Positions 1 to 6,765 of a stretch of DNA of 10,151 bases are shown piece after piece. Below the pieces are notes generated by a model that saw only the letters and a program-made list of their open reading frames with translations, was not told where the DNA came from and made no database searches. Positions within the stretch are counted from its first letter, which is position 1; each line of letters begins with the position of its first letter. The position numbers were made by a program, and so were the translations under genes. This DNA is from a bacterium (GTDB lineage: Bacteria; UBA9089; UBA9088; JAGUXG01), in NCBI GenBank assembly GCA_030018505.1, contig JASEHO010000052.1, positions 1 through 10,151 of the forward strand, written 5' to 3'.

Positions 1-41
1 CTGGACCCCTTTTATTCCCTATTTTTTTGTAAAGGCTGTTT

Positions 42-389
42 TCATTGGGTATATTTGGGTATATCATCAAGTATTTCTTGTATTGTTTTCTTTAATTCTG
101 GTACATCTTTTTGAACAATTTCCCATATTCTTTCAATGTCGATACCAAGGTAGTCATGAACAAGAACATTTCGGAAAGATACAATGCTTCGCCATTCTAC
201 CTCGGGATGTGCTGATTTAAGATCTTTTGACAACCGTTGAGTTGATTCAGCTATTGTCTGTAAGTTTCTCAACACTGCATCTTGGTAGGTATGCGACTCC
301 ATAAACCAATCGTGTTCACAAGCAGTGTTTTCCTCAATATGTCTAATGCACTTCAGAATGTGCCGAAGATAAACAGAGTCATCTTTCAT
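42..389 (-). CDS. hepT: HepT-like HEPN-domain RNase toxin of a MntA/HepT (type VII) toxin-antitoxin pair
   Basis: This 115-residue all-helical protein carries the HepT active-site signature RX4HXY as R73, H78 and Y80 (RNVLVHDY). In characterised HepT proteins R and H form the RNA-cleaving site, and the tyrosine is the residue that the partner MntA modifies with AMP, which silences the toxin; tRNA has been reported as a target. The length is normal for DUF86/HepT. The ATG at 389 overlaps the TGA of the upstream mntA by four bases (ATGA), so the two are translationally coupled with the antitoxin read first. The pair starts 41 bases after an attC-like palindrome and is the last cassette-like unit before the window edge. 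No attC-like site is visible in the 41 bases after the stop. All key residues are present, so I expect an active toxin. The family call is firm; the RNA target is inferred from relatives. Confidence 0.93.
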   Translation of the reverse strand: MKDDSVYLRHILKCIRHIEENTACEHDWFMESHTYQDAVLRNLQTIAESTQRLSKDLKSAHPEVEWRSIVSFRNVLVHDYLGIDIERIWEIVQKDVPELKKTIQEILDDIPKYTQ

Positions 390-676
390 AATGGCATGGC
401 CTCTCTCATAACTTGATTTCGGATAAGAGAATTCAGCCCTTTCTCTGTCACAATCTCAATGGGCCGTCCTAACATCTCTTCGAGTTCGACTATAAGTCCG
501 CCAGGAAACCATGGGCTGGTCTTTTGTCCTGCGTCAACTAAGAAGTCAATATCACTATCTGGAGCTTCCTCTTCTCGAACAACAGAGCCAAAAACTCGTA
601 AGTTGAAAGCACCGTGCTTCGCTGCAACTTTTTGAATATCCATTCGTCTCTCATGTAGTAATTGCTTTATTGTCAT
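386..676 (-). CDS. mntA: MntA-like minimal nucleotidyltransferase antitoxin
   Basis: This 96-residue protein has the exact MntA motif GSX10DXD: G30-S31, then ten residues, then D42 and D44 (FGSVVRE...SDIDFLVD). It is the catalytic loop of the polymerase-beta-type nucleotidyltransferase fold. A later acidic stretch (PIEIVTE, about residues 72-78) is where the third metal-binding carboxylate is expected. Characterised homologues transfer AMP units from ATP to the tyrosine of the HepT RX4HXY motif and so neutralise the RNase in the cytoplasm. The ATG at 676 has a strong purine-rich ribosome site (AGGAGG, 683-688 read on the minus strand), and the stop overlaps the hepT start. I see no convincing promoter in the 40 bases between this gene and the attC-like site at 717-877, so transcription may come through from upstream units. 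Confidence 0.93.
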   Translation of the reverse strand: MTIKQLLHERRMDIQKVAAKHGAFNLRVFGSVVREEEAPDSDIDFLVDAGQKTSPWFPGGLIVELEEMLGRPIEIVTEKGLNSLIRNQVMREAMPL

Positions 677-716
677 AGGTCCCTCCTCTATCCTTAAACC
701 TCTTAATTTGTTAAGA

Positions 717-877
717 GCCTAACGCTTGAGCTCACCTGCTGCGGGGAGAATTACCACTAAACTTTGTAAGCAAAATAAAACCTTGTCCTACCACAAAATT
801 TTCAAAATCACGCCACAGCCCCTGCAGTTAGGTGCCTGTCTGCGTGCTATGCACAGGCAGGCAGCGATTGGTTAGGC
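717..877 (-). repeat. attC-like palindromic site a (161 bp)
   Basis: The outer ends are GCCTAAC (717-723) and GTTAGGC (871-877), a perfect inverted pair matching the integron RYYYAAC/GTTRRRY boxes. Inside, CACCTGCTGC (733-742) pairs with GCAGTTAGGTG (824-834), leaving one extra base in the right-hand arm. The centre is AT-rich and degenerate compared with the sites at 1338, 1990 and 6766. The right arm is interrupted by an extra 27-base hairpin, which makes this the longest copy. mntA starts 41 bases to its left. The call rests on shape and on similarity to the three sister sites; no integrase is present in the window. Confidence 0.72.
834..862. repeat. Small GC-rich hairpin inserted in the arm of attC-like site a
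   Basis: GCCTGTCTG (834-842) can pair with the stretch 854-862 (CAGGCAGGC), giving nine pairs including one G.T and an 11-base loop. Compared with the sister site at 6766-6860, where AGGTG runs straight into CAGCGA, about 27 bases (835-861) are additional here. It is much more GC-rich than its surroundings and looks like a REP-type mobile palindrome that landed in the site. There is no T-run after it, so a terminator role is unlikely. Confidence 0.6.
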
Positions 878-979
878 TTTTTATCCTGCTAAAATATCCT
901 GCATTAAGGTTTGACCCTCTCTTCCTGTTCTATTCATAAACCTAAAAGAAAAGAAAATAAGTATTGTGTCCCCAGATTT

Positions 980-1330
980 CTACTGGACGTCACCTCCACT
1001 CGTCTTGTTCGGCTCCTTGTCTGATTCTTCTGTTTTGATCTTCAAGACAAAAATCGACGCGATTGCAATAACGATTGTCGCCACATTGATGACTGACCAG
1101 ATTTCTCGGGTGAGATGGATCCGGATAATGGGATTGTAGACAACTGCGATGACTCCCAGGACCCACACCCATCCCACCTTCTCTTGGGCAAGGGCCTGAA
1201 TCGCAAGATACGCGAATGCAGCACAACATACCCACCGCAGCAGGATGTATTACCCGTATGGATTCTCAGGGTTGAGTGCCCAAAGGAGCATGGGATTCAC
1301 AATTACTTGGGGTATCCAGATTCTTTTCAT
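980..1330 (-). pseudogene. Small three-helix membrane protein (DUF6804-like) interrupted by one in-frame stop
   Basis: Reading left from the ATG at 1330, one frame runs to the TAG at 980-982 with a single TAA at 1250-1252 (codon 27). The text before it (MKRIWIP... LNPENPYG) and after it (YILLRWVCC) join naturally as one protein, and the TAA lies where a Tyr codon would fit. The full product would be about 116 residues. It has three hydrophobic segments at roughly residues 28-47, 51-69 and 79-97, the hallmark run NPIIRIHLTREIW at about 66-78, and a polar tail. That run is what I recall from the DUF6804 family of unknown function; this is recollection, not a search. The start lies only 8 bases after attC-like site b, as in a promoterless cassette. 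A restart at the GTG at 1177 would lose the first helix. It could be a decayed gene, a recoded or suppressed stop, or an assembly error. Confidence 0.7.
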
Positions 1331-1337
1331 CTCTTCA

Positions 1338-1467
1338 GCCTAACGACCAGGCTCACCTGCTGCCAACAGCTTAAAGCACAAAACTTTGGAAAACCACTAA
1401 ATTTTAATAGGACACAGAACTTTGAAACCACTGTGCTCTTGGCGGTTAGGACAAGCGTTGGTTAGGT
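1338..1467 (-). repeat. attC-like palindromic site b (130 bp)
   Basis: The ends are GCCTAAC (1338-1344) and GTTAGGT (1461-1467). The inner left arm, GCTCACCTGCTGCC, faces a right arm with two more bases, so the asymmetry is in the same arm as in the other sites. The apex holds two copies of a motif that is single in sites c and d: GCACAAAACTTTGGAAAACC.. at 1376-1397 and a shorter ACACAGAACTTTGAAACCAC at 1412-1431. brnA stops 5 bases to its right and the broken membrane-protein gene starts 8 bases to its left, so it separates two cassette-like units. Confidence 0.78.
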
Positions 1468-1472
1468 GCACT

Positions 1473-1703
1473 TTACCTGACAATTTTTGGCATAGTGGTA
1501 ATCAAAGCACGAAGAACTATGTTTACAGACTCTGGCGTAGTGAAAACTTCGGCAATATCTGGGTCAAGAGTCACTGCCGGACGATCTTTGTTAATCTGGG
1601 CAGCAAAACGGTTCGGACGTGCTTTCCGATAGTCAAGTTCATATTCCGGCAACATATCGTCTGAAATGGACTCGCTGGCTTTAGAAGTTTGTTTTTTCTT
1701 CAT
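1473..1703 (-). CDS. brnA: BrnA antitoxin of the BrnT/BrnA type II toxin-antitoxin system
   Basis: This 76-residue protein has a charged lysine-rich N-terminus, a central stretch (RPNRFA) and the C-terminal ribbon-helix-helix-like segment seen in BrnA: DPDIAEVFTTPESVNIVLRAL at about residues 46-66, with the DPD..VF...ESVN..LR pattern. In the known system BrnA binds BrnT to neutralise it, and the complex represses its own promoter. I chose the ATG at 1703 rather than the upstream in-frame start at 1772. The shorter form begins with MKKKQT, has AAAGGAG about ten bases upstream, and overlaps brnT by 23 bases, which is normal for this pair; the longer form would overlap by 92. The gene ends 5 bases before attC-like site b. 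The operator was not identified. Confidence 0.9.
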   Translation of the reverse strand: MKKKQTSKASESISDDMLPEYELDYRKARPNRFAAQINKDRPAVTLDPDIAEVFTTPESVNIVLRALITTMPKIVR

Positions 1704-1968
1704 AATTTCTACGCTCCTTTCGAGTTGCCGGACGTGCACTAAAGATACGAATATTGCCTGCCCGTTCGGCAAAACAAACTATTAAAAGTTGATTATTCGA
1801 GGAATGCCCAATGATAATCTCTCGTTCTTCCTCTATAGAATGCCACTCATCATCAAAAATGCATGCTAATGGGTCACAAAAAACCGTTTCGGCTTCCTCA
1901 AAACTGACACCATGCTTTTTAATGTTAAAAATTGCCTTGGTATTATCCCGTTCAAATTTTATATTCAT
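1681..1968 (-). CDS. brnT: BrnT family ribonuclease toxin
   Basis: This 95-residue protein is a full-length BrnT. It has an N-terminal strand followed by KHGVSFEEA at residues 18-26, then VFCDPLA at 29-35, an acidic ..EEER (about 46-49), and the C-terminal signature RIFSARPATRKERRNYEE (74-91). BrnT is a RelE-like RNase whose activity in Brucella stops translation until BrnA binds. The toxin gene comes first, the usual order for brnTA. The ATG at 1968 is 22 bases after attC-like site c and no good Shine-Dalgarno sequence precedes it, so translation may be weak or nearly leaderless. I found no convincing sigma70 promoter in the short gap. Expression may depend on transcription from upstream or on a promoter within the attC-like site. 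Confidence 0.93.
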   Translation of the reverse strand: MNIKFERDNTKAIFNIKKHGVSFEEAETVFCDPLACIFDDEWHSIEEEREIIIGHSSNNQLLIVCFAERAGNIRIFSARPATRKERRNYEEKTNF

Positions 1969-1989
1969 GTAGTCAACTTAAACTGAAGC

Positions 1990-2085
1990 ACTTAACGATA
2001 AAGCTCACCTGTCGCCAACACTACAGGGCACAGAACTTTGGAGAACCACGCACTGTTAGCGGTCAGGTGCGGTAATTTGTTAGCT
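1990..2085 (-). repeat. attC-like palindromic site c (96 bp)
   Basis: The ends are ACTTAAC (1990-1996) and GTTAGCT (2079-2085), diverged from the GCCTAAC/GTTAGGC of sites a and b but retaining AAC/GTT. The inner arm CACCTGTCGCCAACA (2006-2020) pairs with TGTTAGCGGTCAGGTG (2054-2069) with a single extra base on the right. The apex carries GGGCACAGAACTTTGGAGAA.. (2026-2049), nearly identical to the apex of site d. It lies between the downstream end of the activase gene (170 bases away) and the start of brnT (22 bases away). Confidence 0.72.
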
Positions 2086-2254
2086 AACAGTTGCGTAATT
2101 TGAAATGATAAATGCTAAATTTGCAATTTGCTAGTGATCTTCTGTGCCCTCTGGTTAATCTTTACTTCAAGAGAGCTAAAGTGTTACAGATTCTTTGAGG
2201 CTTTGTGTCTTCTCTGTGATTATTTTTTGTAAATTTGTTGCTTACCGAGTATAA

Positions 2255-5200
2255 TTACCTCCTCTCCTTGAACTCCTTTGCCTGATGGGCGAATGTTTCC
2301 AAGCGTATCTGGGTGTTTGCCTGGGATAGGCCATCATAGGCTATGGTGAGATGAGGAATATTAGCGTAGTCTTCAGAGACCTTCTTTAGGATTACTGTGG
2401 CAATAGTGCCTGGCATACAGGTGAAGGGGATGGTGTTGACTAAGCCAGAGACACCCCTTTCTATAAAATCGCAAGCCTTGCCGATACTCATTATCGCCTC
2501 TCCCTCAAAGGTTTTATGGATATAAGGTTTAGCCAGGTCTAAAATTTTATCTGTTGATGGCTCCTTTATCGTCTCTAAACTGCCACAGAAAGGATGAGAT
2601 AGCTTATGCTCATCCCTGACCTGCACCCAGTTTTTGATAGCTGTTGTCAGCAGACACTTCCAATCAGAATCCAGTATAGAGTGCATATTCCTCCTAAAAT
2701 TCCTGTATAAAAACCATTCATTCACTGGTGCAGACCAGACCTCTAAGCCCAAAGCCTCGAGCTTCTTGACAATATCCTCATTGCTGAAGCTATGCGACCT
2801 GACAAAGAACTCACCAACAAGACCAATAACAGGTCTTCTACCATTAGCCCTCTCTATCTTAGAAAAACCCCTGGCTGCATCTTCCATTATGTGCAGAAGA
2901 CTGCCCCTTTTTTTAATCGCCTCACAAACCTCAGGCAAATATTGTTGATATGCCTTTGCTGTTTCACCTCCTTCTATCTCATAAGGTCTTATTCTATGAA
3001 GTGCCTTTTCCAATATATCTATGGCTACAATCCCTTTCCATGCAAGCCTTTCAAAATCCTTTCCGACAATACTCATATCAGCAAAGAAATTCTTTGCCTG
3101 ATTAGGGGCATAGATTGGCACATTTGTGTAACCGAAGTCATCTAAGATAAGCCTTTGGAGCATAGAATACTGTCCAAAACGACAGGGACCAGAGGAGCCA
3201 CCCATAAAGAAGCAGGAGTTTTCAGGGTCAAAATCACCCCTTTTTAGTTGTCTAACCATATCACCTGTAGTGATTATAGCTGGATAGCACTCCCGACCTG
3301 TAGTATGCTTTCTTCCCCAAAATATACTCTCTTCATTTGACGGAGGCATTACCTCAGCCTCCACGCCGCAGGCATTAAAGGCAGAGGCTAAGGCAAAGGC
3401 ATGGTCAGACATATAAGGTAGGTAAATCTTCTTCTTCTCTCCCTTTTTGATGGATAGGGTTTTAATCCTTTTCTCTTTCCCTACCTTATTCTTGGAATGA
3501 ATAATGGAATCAAGGAACGCCTCGCATCTGGTTATAGCCCCAACATCTGCTGAGTGCTCATCAACCTCAATCACCAAATGTGGTTTTTCGTCCATCTTTG
3601 TCCGAAAGAAGGTGCAGATAAAGGAGTCTGGGCCACAGCCATAGTTAGTCAGATATAGGGCAAATAACCGTGGATCCCGGCTTATAATCTCAGCCGCAGA
3701 AAGGATTCTCTGGCCAAGCCGCCAATACATATTTGGCCAATCTTCTGAAACATCAACAGAATCTAAGGGTAAAAAGTCTATGGGTATAGCCAGGGTATCC
3801 AAATCCCGCAGTTTCTTTGGAAGCTCAAGGTTTAAGGCTGGGTCCTGACCATTATAGGGTCTTGAAATGATGACAATTGCCTGGCTTTCTTCTGATAGGC
3901 TATCCAGAACCTCTTTTCCTTTCTCGGCTATTTTCTTTCTGAAATCATTCTGGGTCCTTTCTGCAACCCTGAAAGCTTCTCGTATCTTACTTGCTGTTTT
4001 GCCAAGAGTCTCTGCAAAATCCACTAAGTCATTCTCTATCTGGCTTTCTTTTAGGTTAAACCTTATGACAGGGCTTAGAACCTTAGCTGGGTCAAGGTTA
4101 AAGGTTGCCTTAGCTGTGTAGGGAAGAGACTGAACATATGGGCAAAGATAGCAATTTGAAAAATAAGGGCTGGTCTGTTTTAGATTGATAATAGAGGGTA
4201 AAAATAGATAGTCAACACCCCTTTGGACAAGGGATAAGATATGACCATAGGCCAGCTTTACTGGAAAGCAGGTGTCTATTCCTGCATTCTCAACCCCTTT
4301 GTGGATAAGCTCCTTGTTTGTTCTTGGAGAGAAGACCACCCGGAAACCGAGCTCAGAAAAGAAGGCCTTAAAGAATGGGTATAATTCATAGAAGGCAAGT
4401 GCCCTGGGGATGCCGATGGTAGGGCCATCCACCTCTTTTTGATAAATGGACTCAAGAAGCTCCTCCCTTTCAGAAAATAGGTCAGGAAGGTTTGAGGGTC
4501 TCTTTTTCTTTTTTACCTCAAACCTCTCGCATCTGGCGCCATAGAATAATGGTTCATCATCTTCTAATCCAACCTTCTTTATCTCACAGTGATTTGCACA
4601 GCCCTTGCATTCAAAGGAAGAAAGCTCATATTTTCTATCTCTCACATCAAACCCCTTGAATCTACTCTTTACATTAACGCTTTCTTGAGCAATAAGGGCT
4701 ACACCAATAGCCCCAGTAACATCGTGGTTCTCTGGAACAGTAATCTTTTTACTTGTAATAGCCTCAAATGCCGCTACAACAGCCTTATTGTTTGCCACGC
4801 CCCCCTGAAAGAAGATCTTCTTGCCTATCCTCTTATCCTGGACAACCTTGTTCAAGTAGTTATGAACAATGGAATATGCCAGCCCTGCTACCAAATCCCT
4901 TCTCTCTGCTCCTAATTGTTGGTGATGGACAATATCAGACTCAATGAAGACTGTGCAGCGTTCACCTAAGGGAATAGGCGTCTTAGATGAAAATGCCTCT
5001 TTGGCAAACTCCTCTTTTATATTGATGTTTAGCCTCTCTGCCTGCTCCTCTAAGAATGAGCCTGTCCCTGCGGCACAGACCTTGTTCATTTCAAAGTCTA
5101 TAATAGCCTTATTATCAATGCTGATGAACTTTGAATCCTGACCACCTATCTCAAATATGGTGTCAACCCCTGGGTCTATCTCCCAGGCTGCCCTTGCCTG

Positions 5201-6355
5201 AGCAGTTATCTCATTTTTGACAACATCCGCACCAATAAAGTCTCCGCTCATATACCTGCCTGAGCCTGTTGTTCCACAACCCATTACCTCAACATCCCCT
5301 AACTCTTCTCCTATCTCAAAAAGCCCCCTTGTCACAGCCTCAATGGGACGACTGGCTGTCATCAGATACCTTCTGGCAACCACCCTTTTTTCTTCATCAA
5401 TGGCGATAACATTTGTGGAGATAGAGCCAATGTCTATGCCAATCCAAACCCTCTTTTGTTTAAGGGGATAGGTTGTATGTTTGGCAGTTTCATCTAACAA
5501 AGGCAATAAGGGTTCAGGGTGTTTTATCTTTTCTCTTTCCGCAACAAAACAAAAAAGCCTGGTGAGGTCAACCCTTTCCTTTCCCAAAAGTGCCGCACCT
5601 GTCGCCCCAATTATGGAAGCATGCTCTGAAATGATGAAATTTTCAGAAAGCCCCAGCACCTCTTTGAATGCTCTGATCATCCCTTTATTCTGAGTAACAC
5701 CGCCGCAAAAGGAGACAGGCGGCAAGATAACCTTTCCCTTTCCGATTGAAGACTTAAAGTTTCTGGCAAAGGCAAAGCATAGACCAGCAATAATGTCGTG
5801 GATTGGTGAACCCTCTTGCTGACTGTGAATCATATCAGTCTTGGCAAAGACACTGCAACGGCCAGCAATCCTTGGTGGATGGGTAGATTTTAGGCTGAGC
5901 TCGGAGAACTCTTCAATAGATAGGCCCATCCTGCTTGCCTGCTGGTCAAGAAATGAACCAGCCCCAGCCGCACAGATTGTATTCATAGAGAAATCAGAGA
6001 TAAAGCATCTTCCATCGTCATAAGATAGGCTTATCAGCTTTGAATCCTCTCCACCTATCTCAATAATAGTCGCTGTCTCAGGAAGTAAATGGTTTGTTCC
6101 CCTAACTACAGCGATGACCTCGTTTATAAAACAAGTCCCCAAGAACTTAGCCACAACCTTGCCGCCTGTTCCTGTGATTCCTATTGTCTCAATCTCCTCT
6201 GCTCGGATAGTTTGAAGAAGCTCCTTTATCCGTGAGATAAGGACAGGGATAGGCTCACCCCTATGTCTGGTATAAGAACCAGACAGAATCTTTCCCTCTT
6301 GATCCAATGTAGCAATCTTAACACTAATCGCACCAATGTCTATACCAAGCTTCAT
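2255..6355 (-). CDS. Giant acyl-CoA dehydratase activase: two BadF/HgdC-type ASKHA ATPase modules fused to a DUF2229/HgdB-like region
   Basis: This 1366-residue protein is near the usual length of the fused family. Module 1 (about 1-260) has GIDIGAISVK (4-13), GITGTGG (59-65), EIGGEDSK (99-106), CAAGAGSF with C128, and GRCSVFAKTD with C167. Module 2 (about 303-557) repeats this as GIDIGSISTN (306-315), GCGTTGSG (359-366), EIGGQDSK, C427 and C467. In the HgdC archetype the equivalent two cysteines hold a [4Fe-4S] cluster across the dimer, and ATP hydrolysis drives one low-potential electron onto a dehydratase or reductase. Next come C583, C586, C590 and C609, a possible metal site. From about residue 645 there is a DUF2229/2-hydroxyacyl-CoA dehydratase-like part with N-C735-YL-C738, RECYPA (about 1018), GPCRFGQY (about 1056) and CMPGT (about 1313). 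It is probably cytoplasmic and oxygen-sensitive. The substrate is unknown. There is no clear Shine-Dalgarno before the ATG at 6355, but a strong promoter lies about 60 bases upstream. No separate dehydratase genes are adjacent. Confidence 0.93.
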   Translation of the reverse strand: MKLGIDIGAISVKIATLDQEGKILSGSYTRHRGEPIPVLISRIKELLQTIRAEEIETIGITGTGGKVVAKFLGTCFINEVIAVVRGTNHLLPETATIIEIGGEDSKLISLSYDDGRCFISDFSMNTICAAGAGSFLDQQASRMGLSIEEFSELSLKSTHPPRIAGRCSVFAKTDMIHSQQEGSPIHDIIAGLCFAFARNFKSSIGKGKVILPPVSFCGGVTQNKGMIRAFKEVLGLSENFIISEHASIIGATGAALLGKERVDLTRLFCFVAEREKIKHPEPLLPLLDETAKHTTYPLKQKRVWIGIDIGSISTNVIAIDEEKRVVARRYLMTASRPIEAVTRGLFEIGEELGDVEVMGCGTTGSGRYMSGDFIGADVVKNEITAQARAAWEIDPGVDTIFEIGGQDSKFISIDNKAIIDFEMNKVCAAGTGSFLEEQAERLNINIKEEFAKEAFSSKTPIPLGERCTVFIESDIVHHQQLGAERRDLVAGLAYSIVHNYLNKVVQDKRIGKKIFFQGGVANNKAVVAAFEAITSKKITVPENHDVTGAIGVALIAQESVNVKSRFKGFDVRDRKYELSSFECKGCANHCEIKKVGLEDDEPLFYGARCERFEVKKKKRPSNLPDLFSEREELLESIYQKEVDGPTIGIPRALAFYELYPFFKAFFSELGFRVVFSPRTNKELIHKGVENAGIDTCFPVKLAYGHILSLVQRGVDYLFLPSIINLKQTSPYFSNCYLCPYVQSLPYTAKATFNLDPAKVLSPVIRFNLKESQIENDLVDFAETLGKTASKIREAFRVAERTQNDFRKKIAEKGKEVLDSLSEESQAIVIISRPYNGQDPALNLELPKKLRDLDTLAIPIDFLPLDSVDVSEDWPNMYWRLGQRILSAAEIISRDPRLFALYLTNYGCGPDSFICTFFRTKMDEKPHLVIEVDEHSADVGAITRCEAFLDSIIHSKNKVGKEKRIKTLSIKKGEKKKIYLPYMSDHAFALASAFNACGVEAEVMPPSNEESIFWGRKHTTGRECYPAIITTGDMVRQLKRGDFDPENSCFFMGGSSGPCRFGQYSMLQRLILDDFGYTNVPIYAPNQAKNFFADMSIVGKDFERLAWKGIVAIDILEKALHRIRPYEIEGGETAKAYQQYLPEVCEAIKKRGSLLHIMEDAARGFSKIERANGRRPVIGLVGEFFVRSHSFSNEDIVKKLEALGLEVWSAPVNEWFLYRNFRRNMHSILDSDWKCLLTTAIKNWVQVRDEHKLSHPFCGSLETIKEPSTDKILDLAKPYIHKTFEGEAIMSIGKACDFIERGVSGLVNTIPFTCMPGTIATVILKKVSEDYANIPHLTIAYDGLSQANTQIRLETFAHQAKEFKERR

Positions 6356-6380
6356 TTTTTGTAATACTTTAGCTTCAGAT

Positions 6381-6463
6381 GGCTGGAATCTTACTATCTT
6401 TCTTCCTTGAAAGGAATTATAGCCAATCTCCTAAATCTTTGCAATATAATTTAGGGTAAATGC
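6381..6463 (-). repeat. 83-bp promoter-bearing repeat, copy A
   Basis: This block recurs at 7715-7797 with only two differences (G/A at 6410, T/C at 6429). Weaker similarity continues left for another 15 bases (6366-6380 versus 7700-7714) at the same 1334-base offset, so the duplicated unit was somewhat longer. Besides the promoter it contains CCTAAAT...ATTTAGG and TTCCTTGAAAGGAA inverted repeats, the latter next to the predicted start of transcription. Confidence 0.9.
6416..6444 (-). promoter_or_regulatory. sigma70-type promoter for the activase gene
   Basis: On the minus strand TTGCAA (6444-6439) is followed after exactly 17 bases by TATAAT (6421-6416). Transcription would start near 6409, giving a leader of about 54 bases before the ATG at 6355. 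A short palindrome (TTCCTT..AAGGAA) begins just after the -10 box, a position where a repressor could act. Confidence 0.75.
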
Positions 6464-6526
6464 TTGGCAGGGCGTTTTGAGGGGTATATTCTATCTTATA
6501 GCAGGCTGAACTTTCGTGAATTTATT

Positions 6527-6730
6527 AGACACAAATTTTCACAAATTATCTGAAAAATCTGACACTAATTTATAAATTGCTTCTCCTTTCGTGTCAATTA
6601 GTGTAATTCGTGTCTCATCTTTTAAACATAGACACAAATTTCACAAATTTTCACAAATTATCTGAAAAATCTGACACTAATTTATAAATTGTTTCTCCTT
6701 TCGTGTCAATTAGTGTAATTCGTGTCTCAT
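6527..6730. repeat. Tandem pair of AT-rich imperfect palindromes
   Basis: Two near-identical units lie at 6527-6618 and 6630-6730, with 11 bases between them. The second has an extra TTTCACAAA-type duplication near its start. Each begins AGACACAAATTTTCACAAAT and ends as the approximate inverse (..TTAGTGTAATTCGTGTCT), so each could fold into a long hairpin. Internal CTGACACTAATT and CGTGTCAATTAGTG repeat the same words. No ORF of note lies inside. They resemble the short CACRAATT-rich dispersed repeats common in some uncultured bacteria; this comparison is from memory. They occupy most of the gap between the promoter of copy A and attC-like site d. Confidence 0.85.
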
Positions 6731-6765
6731 TCTCTGTAAATAGTTACCAACTATTTAATTATTCT

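Noticed and set aside
980..1177. 65-codon form of the membrane protein starting at GTG 1177
   Set aside because: The homologous-looking frame continues upstream through codon 27 to an ATG at 1330; the short form would lack the first helix and has no ribosome site.
1115..1465. 116-codon plus-strand ORF across the membrane-protein gene and site b
   Set aside because: It is antisense to the DUF6804-like frame, runs through the palindromic site, and its product shows no recognisable fold or motif.
1473..1772. Longer BrnA starting at 1772
   Set aside because: It would overlap brnT by 92 bases and its added residues are a frame shadow of brnT; the ATG at 1703 has a ribosome site.
2086..2254. Terminator downstream of the activase gene
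   Set aside because: No GC stem followed by a T-run on the minus strand; only AT-rich text such as CACAGAGAAGACACAAAG.
2634..6023. Several plus-strand ORFs of 60-117 codons inside the activase gene
   Set aside because: All are antisense shadows of a strongly supported 1366-codon gene and lack ribosome sites or recognisable motifs.
6445..6450. Plus-strand TATAAT in repeat copy A (and 7779-7784 in copy B) as a rightward promoter
   Set aside because: No -35 box at 16-18 bases upstream; the minus-strand pair of boxes in the same block is far better.
6527..6730. CRISPR array
   Set aside because: There are only two units of about 92-101 bases with near-identical content throughout, so there is no repeat/unique-spacer pattern and no cas gene.
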